Assembly: GCA_031213475.1 (NCBI GenBank) | Contig: JARUPZ010000026.1 | Coordinates: 6,741,785 to 6,805,784 of the forward strand | Source: Nereocystis luetkeana | Taxonomy: Eukaryota > Sar > Phaeophyceae > Laminariales > Laminariaceae | Length of the DNA stretch: 64,000 bases | Direction of reading: 5' to 3' | Shown: positions 1-10,234 of the stretch, one piece after another | Layout: each line of letters starts with the position of its first letter | Position numbering within the stretch: the stretch's first letter is position 1 | Notes under the pieces: generated by a model | Told to the model about the DNA's origin: nothing | The model's database searches: none | The model's input: the letters and a program-made list of their open reading frames with translations, nothing else | Translations under genes and position numbers: made by a program

Positions 1-711
1 GAATCCCATTTTCGGAGGGTGAGACGCGAGAGGCGCGGAGGGGGGGCGGGAGTGGAGGAGGGGAGGCAAGCTGGTGGCGGATGTTCATGAGGATGTCGCC
101 CAACAGGTTGAGTCCTGGCCAGTGTGGAGCTTGTAAGGCTCGCGTATCGTCACACCTGAAGCCGATGCCCCAGACGAGGTCGTAAGGACTTGCTTCGGCG
201 AGGAACTTGTCGCCGGTGTCTACGAGTTGTTGCAGTAAAGGGGGAGCCGAAAACTTGGTGAGGTTGCCCTCGAAAACGATGTCGTACCGATGTGTACCCA
301 ACGCTCTTGGTTAAAATTGGAGACGGAGCGGCCGGGGCGTTTTTGTTGTGCGGGATTCGGAGAGGACATAATCTTCCGGCGAGTTGCTGTGTCGCCGAAA
401 AGCTTGGCCTTTTCCGACATCATGTACTGTTCCGCACGGTTGTAGTGCTCGTAGTCTACGGCGAACGTCGAAGGGTACCACTGGGGAAAGACCGAGGAAC
501 GATCCAAAAAAAAAGAATTTGGGAGGGGCTCAGGGTCGATGGGAGCGGAGAGGGGGACGTTGTGTGGGACGTTGTCGGGGAAGGCGTGGGTGAGACGACT
601 TCGCCCCCCGAAAACGTGTGGGGTAATGTCGATTGTGACGAGGCCCCGGGAGGATGTACGTGACGGCGAGACACTCGTGACGGAGCTCCCAGGAGTCCCT
701 GCTAACAGCAT
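1..711 (-). pseudogene. NADAR domain (YbiA-like), frameshifted, running off the window
   Basis: The minus strand from 711 encodes a NADAR (DUF1768) domain. Visible hallmarks are a FPQWYPSTF-type opening, the signature YNRAEQYMMSEKAKLFGD at about residues 91-108, and a GRSVSNFNQERW segment. The frame breaks near 286-292. In the next frame the rest of the fold follows (DIVFEGNLTKF, then LVDTGDKFLAEASPYDLVWGIGF and a WPGLNLLGDILMNIR end) down to about position 60, and then a proline-rich tail reaches the window edge. Known members act on N-glycosidic or ADP-ribose-linked substrates: YbiA acts on riboflavin intermediates, and other NADAR proteins remove ADP-ribose from guanine. The domain lies downstream of the Gag-like region on the same strand, so it looks like cargo or a polyprotein domain of a retroelement. 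The shift means this copy is probably dead, unless a sequencing error or programmed shift explains it. A TAA stop lies just before the first ATG. Confidence 0.8.
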
Positions 712-838
712 TTATCGCATGCGGAGGAGGGAGAAACTCGGAAGAACATGCGGCACCTGTAGTAGTCCGTGCCCGGGGTGTGGGTGTCGGTACAGGTGGC
801 TCCTGGCATAATCTTGGTGACTTGGTCGAGTCTTCCGC

Positions 839-1441
839 TCATGAATCCGCGGGAAAGCCGCCCCTTGGGCCCAGGGAGAGTGGTGTGGTCAGCACGGGGC
901 GGGCAGCTACAAGTCCGGGAGATCCTGTAGACCCAACGGAGGTCGACGTATGTGCTGTCCGGGGTCGACGGACGCCGGTTGACGTGTGCCGATAACCTCG
1001 TTCGTCAGAAGACGTAGATGAGTTGGGGGTCGATGGCCCAGGGGGAGGAGCAGAGCCGGAGAGGGAGTGGATACCGCTGTTGGCCGTTGTTGTCGTGTCG
1101 CCCACAAGATTGGCAAGATCCGTAGACACTTCGGCGCACTTGGGCAAGGCGCTGCGTCGCGCATCGACTGGGGACACCGAGGGGAGCGTTGAGGGAGTGT
1201 TCCGTGTGCCCATCTCCTCCTGCCCACACCTCAAACCAACCGCTTGAACAAGGGAGCCAACCCTAGATCGAGTGGTTGATATTGAAGATAGGTTTGATGG
1301 GGGGAGAGATAAGGGGGATAGGTCGGGAGAGTAAAGTAGAGCCGGCGGATCCTGAAAAATACGCTGCACGAGGATCCAGAGAGGTTCCCGGCGCGGTTGC
1401 GTGTAGTGCTGCTGGTGAAGTCGCGAGAGGTTCTTCACCAT
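839..1441 (-). pseudogene. Ser/Thr/Pro-rich open stretch between Gag-like and NADAR parts
   Basis: A 200-codon minus-strand open frame rich in S, T, P and G, with no recognisable domain. It lies between the nucleocapsid-like tail and the NADAR domain on the same strand and has the same low-complexity composition as the Gag-like linker, so I read it as a linker of the same decayed polyprotein. No protease or reverse transcriptase motif is visible here. Confidence 0.3.
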
Positions 1442-1449
1442 CGGTTGGT

Positions 1450-1957
1450 CAGTTAGTACCGAAGGTGCCCGGTTGCCGGGAGTTTTGATTACCTCCGTGT
1501 TGTGAAGGATCGAGGCGCATGTTAGCTGGGGTAGTGGAGGTCTGGGTTGTGGGGCCGGTTACGGTGAGGGCAGATGAGGGAGGTCCTTGAGGGGAGGGGG
1601 GAGCGAGCTGTGGTGCCGAATTATCCCGAGTGTTGGTTGTTGGGAGAGTAGTTCGTCCACTGAGAGCTTGCAGCACGGCCGGAGTTGCTGTGGGAGCGCT
1701 CGTTTCTAGAATGGGAGTTGGGCCGGCGGTTGTTATTGGAATTGCCGGCAGAGTTGTGTCCCCTCGAGTTGGAACGCTAGGAATAAGAGTTCGAGTTTTG
1801 TTGTACAGTGCGCTCGTATTGTCCCCGACGGTATGAGAGCATATGTTGTTGCCACTGTTGAAAAGCGTAGCCTCCGTCGTCGAGTTGGCCAAGCCGGGGG
1901 ATGAGAAATACCTGACTTGTTTCTAAAGGGGCTTTGGCACGTTTTGACGCTGTGGTC
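1450..1957 (-). pseudogene. Nucleocapsid-like tail of the Gag relic (shifted frames)
   Basis: Downstream of the zinc knuckle the plausible coding sense moves to another frame. One piece is Q-rich (FQQWQQHMLSYRRGQYERTV, about 1875-1810). After one TAG it continues into a stretch dominated by N, S, R and H (about 1770-1620) that ends at a TAA. Basic, Asn/Ser-rich tails after a CCHC knuckle are usual in retroelement nucleocapsids. The stop and the frame changes show decay. Confidence 0.45.
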
Positions 1958-2953
1958 CTACCCGCCGCAGTTGAGGCATATGTCACGCCATATGCGGAGA
2001 GCGGTCGCTCTGGCATTAGCGCCAAGGAGCGGGCTCCAGAGAGGGGGGGCAGTGGTTGAAAACGTGGTAGAGACCATGTGCATTTCATCGAAGTGTTCAA
2101 GGGGCCAATGATTGTAGCCCAGAGTGAAAGGGCCAGTGTCTGGGGGCGTAGAGACGTTCATGACAAAGGGGTTGCGTTGGGAGCCTTGTTGATTCTGGCT
2201 GGAATGATTGCGTGAACGCGTATGCTGAGCAGGAGCCGATGACGGCGGGGACGACGAGAACGTCGTGTGGCCCCCGGAGGAAGTAAAAGAAAGATATTTT
2301 TCGCCATTTATGGCAGGTTTGTTATTCGTCGCATACACTTCATGAGCCTGCCACATGGGCGAGACTGAAGGAAAAGGCTCTACCGCAGTCATCAATTCGT
2401 CCGGGTACAATACCGGAGTCGAAGCTGGAACCTGTCTACTAACACTGGTACGCACTACCTCTAACACCATGGCGTCGCTAGGCTTGAAACCTTTTTCAGA
2501 ACCTTGCACCACCGATGTCAACTCCCTCAAAGCCCGCAAATAAATCGAATACACACTGCCCGTCGGTATTCCGAACGCCTGAAGCTTCTCGAATGCACGG
2601 CCTTGGTCGCCGTGGTCGAAGTGCGTGCTCAGCAAACGCAGTAGCAAGCGAAAGGCTGACGGTCCAGCAGTGTCCTTCTCCCGAAGGTGATCGGGCACCT
2701 GTTTGAAAAAGTTGTTGATAAGGAGGGACATCGGGGAGTTGGTGCCTGTCTAGGTTGCTTTCCGGAAACGCCGGTGAAGCGGGGTGACCCATCCAGGTGA
2801 CCAGCGCAGGGAGTCTAGAGTGCCATTCGGGGAGTCGTCACAGCGTGAGAGGATGTCCGCCAATACGAGTTTAACGCTTGCAATGAGTTGTTGAACTCCG
2901 ACACAGTCATCGGTTCCCGCGGGAGAAGGGAGTGGGTCGATGAGCTCCAATTT
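1958..2953 (-). pseudogene. Capsid-like region and CCHC zinc knuckle of a Gag-like relic
   Basis: One minus-strand frame runs through TGA (2956-2954), TAG (2752-2750) and TAG (1960-1958). Between the stops lie protein-like segments: KLELIDPLPSPAGTDD with a hydrophobic helix VQQLIASVKLVLADIL, then a 250-codon stretch with an FRLLLRLLSTHFDHGDQGRAFEKL helix region typical in feel of retroelement capsids. The frame ends in a zinc knuckle at 1978-1937 with spacing C-x2-C-x4-H-x4-C, and the third spacer residue of its x4 is the TAG. The shared frame on both sides of all three stops argues for point-mutation decay rather than separate genes. I cannot assign a retroelement clade from this part. Confidence 0.6.
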
Positions 2954-3778
2954 TCAGGAATCCAGGTCGATGTACTTGCGGTTAACATCAAAGTCGTGAC
3001 TACTAGCTGCGGTGTGGCGGGGCGTAGTTGCAGGTGCAACCGGAGGGACCGGAGCGGGAGTGGGTGTGACCAGTGTGGGAGTGGGCGTGCTGTTTGGCAG
3101 GGGGAGGGGGGGGGGGGATAGCGCCGCGTGATACGGAGAGGGCAGGGTCGCAACGGGGGCTGTGATGTGGGGCAGTGAGGAGTGAGCCACTGAATACTGA
3201 GGTGGTAGCGGTGTGACGGTGGGTGCGGAATTGGGGGGGGGGCAGACCTGTTGCGGCGCAGAGGGCTGATACTGGCCAGCAGGTGGAGCAATAGAGATTG
3301 CGGCGTTGATTTCGGGGGCAGGTTGGTACGGAGGGGGCGACGGCGTGTCCAGAAGATTGGTCGCCGCAAAAGAAACAGATAACGGGGCAATATCACAGTC
3401 AGTTACTCGTCTGTTCTCTGAATTAGTCCTCGTCGGTCGAAGAGGAGGAATAGTCGCCCTCGCTGCGCTGTCGTGGACGTTATTCGGGCCCGGGGGAGGT
3501 TCCGCTGTTACCGGGCCGGGGGCGGGTGGTGGAGCTGGATGATGACGTAGGACGGGTCGACATGTTTGAGTTGTTGTTGTTGCTGCTGCTGTTGTTGTCG
3601 CGGTCCTGGTCGTCGTTCGGGCACCAGCGGCTGCTTGGCAGACGGTTGTCCGAACAACCCGTCGCCCGCTGTTGGCGCTGACCGCGGGAGGCGTTTTATT
3701 CTGCAACGGTCGGCCAAGTGTGGTCGTATGTGGCATGAAAGGTCCGCAAGAGGGCGACCAACCTGAGTAGTTTGACAC
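2954..3778 (-). pseudogene. Proline/threonine-rich linker of the Gag-like relic
   Basis: A 274-codon minus-strand frame rich in P, T, A and Q, with polyproline-like runs. It is in the same frame as the capsid-like part, separated only by the TGA at 2954. Its upstream end overlaps the coiled-coil ORF in a different frame, so a frameshift between 3696 and 3778 joined them in the ancestor. It is low-complexity and carries no catalytic motif. Confidence 0.45.
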
Positions 3779-4565
3779 GCACGATGTCGTTGGTCACGTT
3801 AGGGAGAGACTCCAGGGCGTGACGGAGGGTGGTAGTGGCGGTAGAACGATAAAACCCCTTAATGGCGGAGGCAGCCGACGAGATGGCTGCCCGCCTGTTC
3901 TCCGGGACATGGTGAGACGAGATCAGTTGGCGGATAGAGACGTGCAGAAACGCGACGTCAGAAAATTCCAAGACAAACCTCAGCGGGGCAAGGTTTCTCG
4001 TGGGAGAAGTAGAGGGAGTCGGTGTGGCCGGGGCGAGGGCTGAAGAGTCAGCCGGGGGAGTCGAGGTAGCAACCGGGCCCGTGCGGGGGGGAATAAGGCC
4101 GAGGCCGGGAGTCGAGGCAGCGGCCGAAACCGCGCGGAAGGGAGTGGAGTCGACGCCTTGAGAGGCCAGAGTTAGGGCATGTTTGGCCCTCAGTGAGGCC
4201 ACCACTTTTTCCGCCTCCTCGATCGCGTCCCTCTCCTTCGTTTGTTTCCCCTTTAGGAGCCGAGAGAGTCGCGCTTCATGTGCGGCGCGTTGGACGTTGT
4301 GTATAGCCAGCCACTCCTGCAGCTCCGATACGGTCAGCTCGTTTTCTGGTACTGTTGATGAGACGGCTGCCCGTGTTCTCGCGGTGTCGGCCGGGTCGGG
4401 GTCGCGGGCGTCCTCCGAGGTGGTCGGTGCAGCAGTGATGGGGCTGGCTGTCGCGGTGTCGGCCGGGGCAGTGTCGTTGATGACGGAATGCGGGGTGTTG
4501 TCCCCGTCGTCCGAAGAGTAAGGTCCGAAGTCCAACTCTTCCTTCTCGTCTTTGACGTTAACCAT
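3696..4565 (-). pseudogene. Gag-like N-terminal ORF with acidic head and coiled coil
   Basis: A 289-residue ORF from the ATG at 4565-4563, chosen because the upstream part of the frame has leader-like composition. It has an acidic N-terminus (VKDEKEELDFGPYSSDDGD), an Ala/Thr/Pro spacer, then a long amphipathic helix region (ELTVSELQEWLAIHNVQ through RDAIEEAEKVVASLRAKHA, about residues 75-135) and a C-terminal helical part ending TWPTVAE. Context makes it the N-terminal part of the Gag-like unit that continues in the next frame to the zinc knuckle and NADAR domain. It could instead be a host gene fragment. No named family is recognised. Confidence 0.5.
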
Positions 4566-5210
4566 CGTTGCTGTTGGAAGAAGCCGACGGCAAGGAAGCG
4601 AAGGGAGGGGAGGAGGGAGGGAAGGGGAACAGGTGTGAGTCCTAAGGGATCGTGCCATGTGGCGCAGCGAGCGGGGTGTGGGAGGGGGTGGGCGCTTGGG
4701 GGAGATGTCATCCATGTGCGAGCAGAGGTTATAGTGACCGGTCGTGGTGCCGCAGTGTGTTCGTGTGCGCCCTCCGTCCATCTGAGTGTACTGTAGTCTC
4801 GTTCGGCGCTCTGGTGTAAGCCTAGTTATATATGGGCTCAGGTGGTCCCGCTCGTGTCCCGTGATGGAATGAGGTATAGAGATACGACCTTGTAGACCCG
4901 TACTAAGAGAAAGTGTAGAGACACTTCTGTGGATTTGGCTGTAGTAACGGGGTGTAGAGACACTCCGTTTGTTCGCAACAGTATCTTGGGTTTCTTGAAC
5001 GACGCCGGCTGGACCGGGTTTTTCGTACTGGGGGGGGTGGAAAAAGGACCCGAGCCCGGGCTGGTTTGGGAGGGCGGGAGTCATATACCCGGGAGAGGAA
5101 GGGGAGGGAAAAGCCGAAAAACAATAAAAATGAGGCAAAAGTCCGGAGGAACGCGGGTGCGGGAAGGTGGTGTCTGTCGAATGGATGGAAAAGGGTACCC
5201 TACCAACCAT
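4566..5210 (-). promoter_or_regulatory. Leader/possible LTR upstream of the Gag-like ORF, with TATA-like box
   Basis: The stretch upstream of the Gag-like ATG is open but compositionally not protein-like. A TATA-like run (CATATATAAC on the minus strand, about 4835-4826) lies about 265 bases upstream of the start. The short near-repeat GTGTAGAGACACT occurs twice, at about 4912-4924 and 4951-4963. A partner LTR would lie outside the window, so the LTR reading is untested. Confidence 0.3.
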
Positions 5211-5459
5211 GTACTCGACTCGCTTGGAGACTCAAAAAAAAAACTCTCGGTAAATCCATCCTCCAATTCTTCATTCTGTATCTGAAGACCGCTGTCGGTT
5301 GCTGTCAGATGAATACTGCTGGTGTTTGCGTCTTCTACGTGGCGAAATGTGGTACCGTTCGTCGGGAGCTCGACTGAATTTATATCCCGAAAAAAAATAC
5401 CATCAGCACGGCCCAAAATCCCAGTTGTACCGTTTAAAATTCCTCAAAATTATTCAAGG
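5211..5459. other. Unassigned, no gene seen
   Basis: AT-rich with short A-runs. I see no convincing coding frame, RNA gene or repeat apart from fragments resembling the adjoining minisatellite. Confidence 0.4.
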
Positions 5460-6400
5460 TTACAATAGTGTGCAATTCTCGAAAAAAAATGCGATTATGC
5501 CGGACCAAAATTACTCGTGGATCTTCGAAAATTTGGCCATATTTATCCAAAGCTGCAAAAGTGTGCAGATCCGGAAAAAAAATGCCATTCTGGAAATTTA
5601 AGTATGTTTCATCGAAAAGTGCATCACCCGGGGGACTTGCGTGTTATAGGATGAATCTACGTAGGTGTCGTCAAAAAAATCATCACTCACGGAACCGGCG
5701 CATTTTGGCAAAAAAAAAAAAAAAGTGCTAGTAGGACGACCAGAATTAACAGACAAAACGGAAAAATGGGAACGAAACAAAAAATGAGAACGGACGCTTT
5801 TTTTTAGAAAGCAAACCAATTGTGTACAACTCCAAGAAAAAAAGTTGACAGTCCTGTGGGGCTGTACAGCAGCCTTCGAATGAGCTGTCGCTCAGGCTGG
5901 AAGTCCTCGGCATCGCCGCGGTAGCCAGCATCTAGAGAAATCACAATAGAGCCAGCGTATATCGCTTTTTGCGCCCACCCGAAGGCACGAGATGGAGTGA
6001 CCGTTCTGACGAGCTCCTCTCACAGGGCTGGCCAAGGGGTTTCGCAGGATCATTTTGGTTCTCTGATACACCACATGGTTCTGGAGATACTGCTTGGTTC
6101 TCATTTTAGGCTTCGTTCCCATTTTTCCGATTTGTCTGTTAATTCAAGTATGTTTCGTCGGATAGTGCATCACTCACGGGACCTGCGCATTTTGGCAAAT
6201 CTGAAAAAAAAAATGCGATTACGACGAGTAGAATTTATGTATGTTTCGTCAAGAAATTTATTACTCACGGGACCTGCGCATTTTGGCAAACCCGAAAAAA
6301 ATGCGATTACGACGAGCAGAATTTACGGACGTGTCGTCGAAAACCTCATCACTCACGGGACCTGTGTCCAAAAATACACTCTCATTGCGAAGTGATAAAC
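5460..6400 (-). repeat. Degenerate 88-91 bp minisatellite with intron-like features
   Basis: The units share ACTCACGGGACCTGCGCATT followed by TTGGCAAA, an A-run and ATGCGATTACGACGAG. The last three units start near 6181, 6272 and 6360, giving spacings of 91 and 88 bp. More diverged units extend left to about 5460. Read on the minus strand, a typical unit has a T-tract (ending CAG in one unit), about 23 bases, then GTGAGT, which resembles acceptor, tiny exon and donor. The array is continuous with the 3' end of the minus-strand ORF at 6261-6890, so it looks like repeated duplication of that ORF's end. Confidence 0.65.
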
Positions 6401-7030
6401 AAAAAGAGTAGTATTTTGCGAAAGCGTCAGATGGGTCATCGGTGCAAAATATGCTCTCTAAAACGTCACGCTCGGGAGGGTCCACTAAATTTGTGAGGGA
6501 GGGTGGGGCGCTGCGTTCGGGGCTTCTCTGAGACGCAGTACGTACAGGGTCCAGGTAATTTTCAAGCTCATCAGGGCTTAGTGAGGACAAATGGACTGCG
6601 TGCTCTGTCGGAGGGAAATCTGACAAAAATTCAGCATCGTCCAACTGTGCGTGTTGCAACTCATCATTCATGAACGGAGCGACTAGGTCCGTGGGTGGTA
6701 GCGGGTGGGGTATCTGCAACCTGTTCATTACCCGCGCAAAATGACTGCGTGGTGAAGGACGAGATGCTGGGCGTTCGCAAAAAAAATCATACATGGCCTC
6801 ATCGCGAGGATACGTTATATGAAAATCGTATGGGCTACAAGCGACGGTCGACTCTGTGGGTGTGTACGGCTGAATATTTTTGGTTTTCAACCGTGATGGT
6901 TGGAGAGAGTAACTTCAACGCAGCAATAGTCTCTGTTGGTGTCGACATGAGCGCCTTCGCGTCAGCAACAGAGATGTGCCTTTCAGTGACTTCTGGTTCG
7001 TCATCGAGGTTCAAACTATAAATAGTTTCA
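6261..7030 (-). pseudogene. Unrecognised acidic protein relic, possibly of an LTR element
   Basis: A 209-codon minus-strand ORF (6890-6261) with ordinary protein composition, acidic and rich in P, D, E and S (for example LSSLSPDELENYLDPV and NLVDPPERDVLESIFCTDD). Upstream, another frame also looks coding (LNLDDEPEVTERHISVADAK through ALKLLSPTITVENQK, about 7020-6885), so the ancestral frame was broken near 6880 in an A-rich stretch. The C-terminal 30 or so residues coincide with the minisatellite unit. A GTGAGT at about 6355 could be a donor. I recognise no family. Confidence 0.4.
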
Positions 7031-7384
7031 TGAAAAAGAATGATCTGAGGGGAAATATCACTACGGAAGGCTCGTCAGACGGGTCGATCATTGGAAACGC
7101 ACGGTCGCGAAGGCGAAAGTTGCTTAACGGGCGCGCGTGCTATGGCGGTTGTCTCTACAGGCGGGCGCAATGCGCGCGCGTTGTGTTACGTTGCAGTGCC
7201 ACCCAGGGAGAACGCGAACGCTGATAGACAAAAAGATGAAGACAAAAAAAAAAACAAGGACGAAAAAAAAAAAACAAGGACTAAAAAAAGGGAGAAAGAC
7301 GAAGTAAATACAGTGACTCGAATCATGCCAAAACAAAAAAAGGAGGAAGGCTCACACCTAAAGGGAGAAGGCTCGAAGAACAGG

Positions 7385-7700
7385 TCGAGGTGATGGCCAC
7401 GAGGTGAGATGTAGTCCTGCCGACGACGCCAATTGTGATGTGGGAGAGAAGGTAAGGGTGCCAGAGATGGTGATCCACAGAAGAAGTGTGACAGGTGCCT
7501 GTGCTTGGCCAAACTCAGACGCAGTTCGTATGACGTTCTCTTTTATTATAGGTGTGCGGCTTGCTCGAAGGGGCAAGAGACGAGTGAGCAAGGAGGGGGG
7601 GGGGAAGCAGCTGGTTTTTGAAGACAGAGAAGTATCATCTGTCTTCAACCGGCTATGATCTACTGGCAAGGGAACACACGTCACCCTCAACTTCAATAGT
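7385..7700 (-). mobile_element. Possible LTR end and primer-site-like sequence
   Basis: On the minus strand a TGTCACACTTC stretch, about 50 bases of pyrimidine-rich sequence and then ATTGGCGTCGTCGGCAGG (about 7435-7418) resemble an LTR/leader junction followed by the 'TTGGCG' type sequence common downstream of gypsy LTRs. The relic at 7030-6261 would then be its Gag. No second LTR was found, so this is tentative. A-rich runs at 7230-7290 (plus strand) lie between. Confidence 0.25.
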
Positions 7701-7704
7701 GGAA

Positions 7705-8007
7705 AACACCGTATGTTGTATGGTATGTGTTGACGGTATGGTACTGGAAAAATACAGTATATGGTAAGGTACGTTCGCGGTATGGTACCATGGTACGATG
7801 TCGTGGGTGTATTACATGGCTAAATTTGCCTGGTGGTATGGTATGTTTCAGTATGTAAGGTCCGTAAGGGTCGAATACGTCGTACGAATAGCATCTGTAC
7901 CAAGCTGGTATATCGGCCATTGGAAAGAGTTCGAAATTATAAGCCTTGCGGACAGACAGACAGATTTGCATTTACCAAAAGAGACTCAGTTCTACAAACT
8001 GAGATTA
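7705..8007 (+). repeat. Dispersed ~300-bp repeat, copy 1
   Basis: Closely matches 19140-19443. Shared blocks are a GGTATGG-rich start, GGTATGGTACCATGGTACG, GCTAAATTTGCCTGGTGG, GGTCCGTAAGG, a GACAGACAGACAGA tract and CTCAGTTCTACAAA. The plus-strand frame is partly open but shows no family. This is a transposable-element family of unknown type. The TCAGTTCTACAAACTGA end is a small palindrome. Confidence 0.75.
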
Positions 8008-9204
8008 AATAGTATTACCTGGTGCCGGTAGTTGTTTTTTTCGACTTCAAGAAGAAGAGAAGGTAGTTGTTTTTTCCGACATCAAGAGGAAGAGAACCTA
8101 ATCGCAAAACTCGTACCTAGGTAGGACTTTCGCCCTCTAAAGTCCCAGATCCCGAAAAAAGGGTGTATTACGGTCATGGGCTGTGGGCGTCTCGTCTTGC
8201 TAGCGCGTCGAAAATTTGAGGCAGGGGGTACATCCCGCGGGCCTGCTTTCCATGTTGACCACCCGTGTGGCTGGAAAAGGCGGGTGTATCCCCCCCTTTG
8301 ACAATTTTCCAAAAATAACAGCAGCAGCGGCGCTCGTAGCTGGGGCTTCGAAAATCACAACACATACGACGATACTCAAGAAATAATACATCGAAGGCGG
8401 AATATTGTCACGCATACGACGACATCAGGATACTAGAGTGACGCAACACGTGAGATGGCGTACCAGGTATCGAGAAATCATCCGGCCAAGTATAACTTCC
8501 GGGCATACAACGTGCACGGCATGCATTGCGTCGCAACACCATGAAAAACAAATAAAAAGTCTTGGTGCAATTTCAGCACTACTTCACGTGCTTGCACCTG
8601 ACCTGATGATAACTGATACGGGTATGTGATAATAGTACTATACGATCAGCAGCACTGACGGCTAACCCCGTGCAGGCGCGTCATAGGTACGCACTATCGT
8701 AACAGTACTTCATTTCTAAACAAGTAAAATCGATTACGTTCGGGTGTGCTATCCTGGTGCTGCAGCCTAAGTTGAGGGCGGCATCGCGACACAGTCAACA
8801 ACGGAGCCGCCTTGAGTCCTGATCTAAATTTACAGACCGTCATTGCTGTCAGCAGGAAAGCAATCAAGCAGAAGTGGAGAATTTGGACACGCAACACATG
8901 TTTCTCGCTGTGCACCGTCCGTACAGCCTGCGTTCGTTCGCGTTCGAGTACGGCAACATAAGTGAAACCACTACATCTTCGGAGACTAGCCACCCACGAT
9001 ATTCCAACAACCCGTCAGTCAGCTCAGCCCAAGCCATGGCAACGTTCCCAGCATACCCACACCTACTACATAGAAAATATATACCGCTGCATACCAGGGA
9101 TTACTCTGTATATCAAACTACGGTAAACATCTAATCTGGAGCTGGCGCCAGAGCGACGCACTACAACAACAAACCTATTGCCTGCGAGAAAACAAGAACA
9201 AAGA
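8008..9204. other. No gene recognised
   Basis: Short open frames only. There is a weak internal duplication near 8030-8095 (GTAGTTGTTTTTTCGAC-like twice, with AAGAGGAAGAGAA). Nothing else is supportable. Confidence 0.4.
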
Positions 9205-9340
9205 TGGGGGACTGTTCTACCTTTGCTCCGCGAGCACGTAAAGCCTGTTCCTGGTGCAACTCACAACTACAGGGGACTGTCTACCGTCGCCCCACGAGTA
9301 CGTAAAAAGTCTTTTCGTGGCGCAGCCCACAACTACGTCC
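9205..9340 (+). repeat. Two tandem ~65-bp units
   Basis: The segment GGGGACTGTTCTACC...GAGCACGTAAAGCCTG...CTCACAACTAC is followed directly by a diverged copy (GGGGACTGTCTACC...GAGTACGTAAAAAGTC...CCCACAACTAC). No coding assignment. Confidence 0.6.
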
Positions 9341-9451
9341 AAAGGTTGCTCGAAAAATCAACGAACGGCGAAGGTTTATTTCTTCAGGTTTACAGCACCA
9401 CCGACAAGAACTATGAAAGCTATTGCACTAAAGTATTAATAGCCACAGCAA

Positions 9452-10021
9452 GTGTCCTCCTATCATAGACTTTCGACATGTACATACTTATACAACAACA
9501 ACAAAACACATCGATGTGACAATAAGTCAATTGCCAGAGATGGTGGGTACCCAACCGCCCTATGGCGCCGCCTAAGCCCGCCGCCTGCGTATTCCCTTCT
9601 GGTACAACGAACAAGATTTCATCTTCAGAATAGAGTCCATGCCGCGGATGCTCTACGGGCAAATGCTGAGGTTCGCGACGAGATTAATCAGAGAGAGGTA
9701 CACTGGTGGCTCTGTGGACAGCTGGGCCAAGATTCCATCTTCAGAACAGTCCATGCCGCGGATGCCCAACAAACAACCGCTGGGGTGCGTGACGAAATGT
9801 TTAGGAAAGAGGTAGAATGGCGGCTCCGTGGACTGCCGGGTCGGGCAGCAACATCGAGTCGGCACGTTCGCCAAGGTGCTTCAATTTGGATTTCAGCGAC
9901 GCCAATCCCTGTACAAACGCCGACAACAAACGATAGCAAAGGACGGAGACAGGCGAATCGTGATCTATCCAATGCACACAAAGGAAAGTTATCTGGTAGA
10001 GCGCGAAGCAAGATTATATAG
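9452..10021 (+). CDS. Unrecognised ORF with two in-frame ~38-residue repeats
   Basis: A 189-codon frame containing two tandem repeats of about 115 bp (about 9620-9845). Each begins VHAADA and continues as EVRDEINQREVHWWLCGQLG in unit 1 and GVRDEMFRKEVEWRLRGLPG in unit 2. Unit conservation at the amino-acid level hints at former selection. On the opposite strand the same units are also open (STEPPFYLFPKHFV / STEPPVYLSLINLV), so the coding strand is uncertain. The N-terminal part is not protein-like, so the true start or a splice acceptor is unknown. This may be a fragment of a mobile element. Confidence 0.3.
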   Translation: MSSYHRLSTCTYLYNNNKTHRCDNKSIARDGGYPTALWRRLSPPPAYSLLVQRTRFHLQNRVHAADALRANAEVRDEINQREVHWWLCGQLGQDSIFRTVHAADAQQTTAGVRDEMFRKEVEWRLRGLPGRAATSSRHVRQGASIWISATPIPVQTPTTNDSKGRRQANRDLSNAHKGKLSGRARSKII

Positions 10022-10234
10022 GCGCTATCCGCGCTTGTGCGCGTTTGGTTTTTCTTGTGTTTTGCCCAGAAGGTCAACAAACGCGTGCCAAGATGCGAAA
10101 CCTTGTGTGTATCCCTTGCAACGTGAATCGCGCACATGTTCTTGCTTTGGAATCCGGTGCTTGTGAGGCGAAGACATTGAGGCAAAAATGGGGTTAAAAT
10201 GGCTCGTAGGGCCTGCCTTCCGAATCGTGCACAC

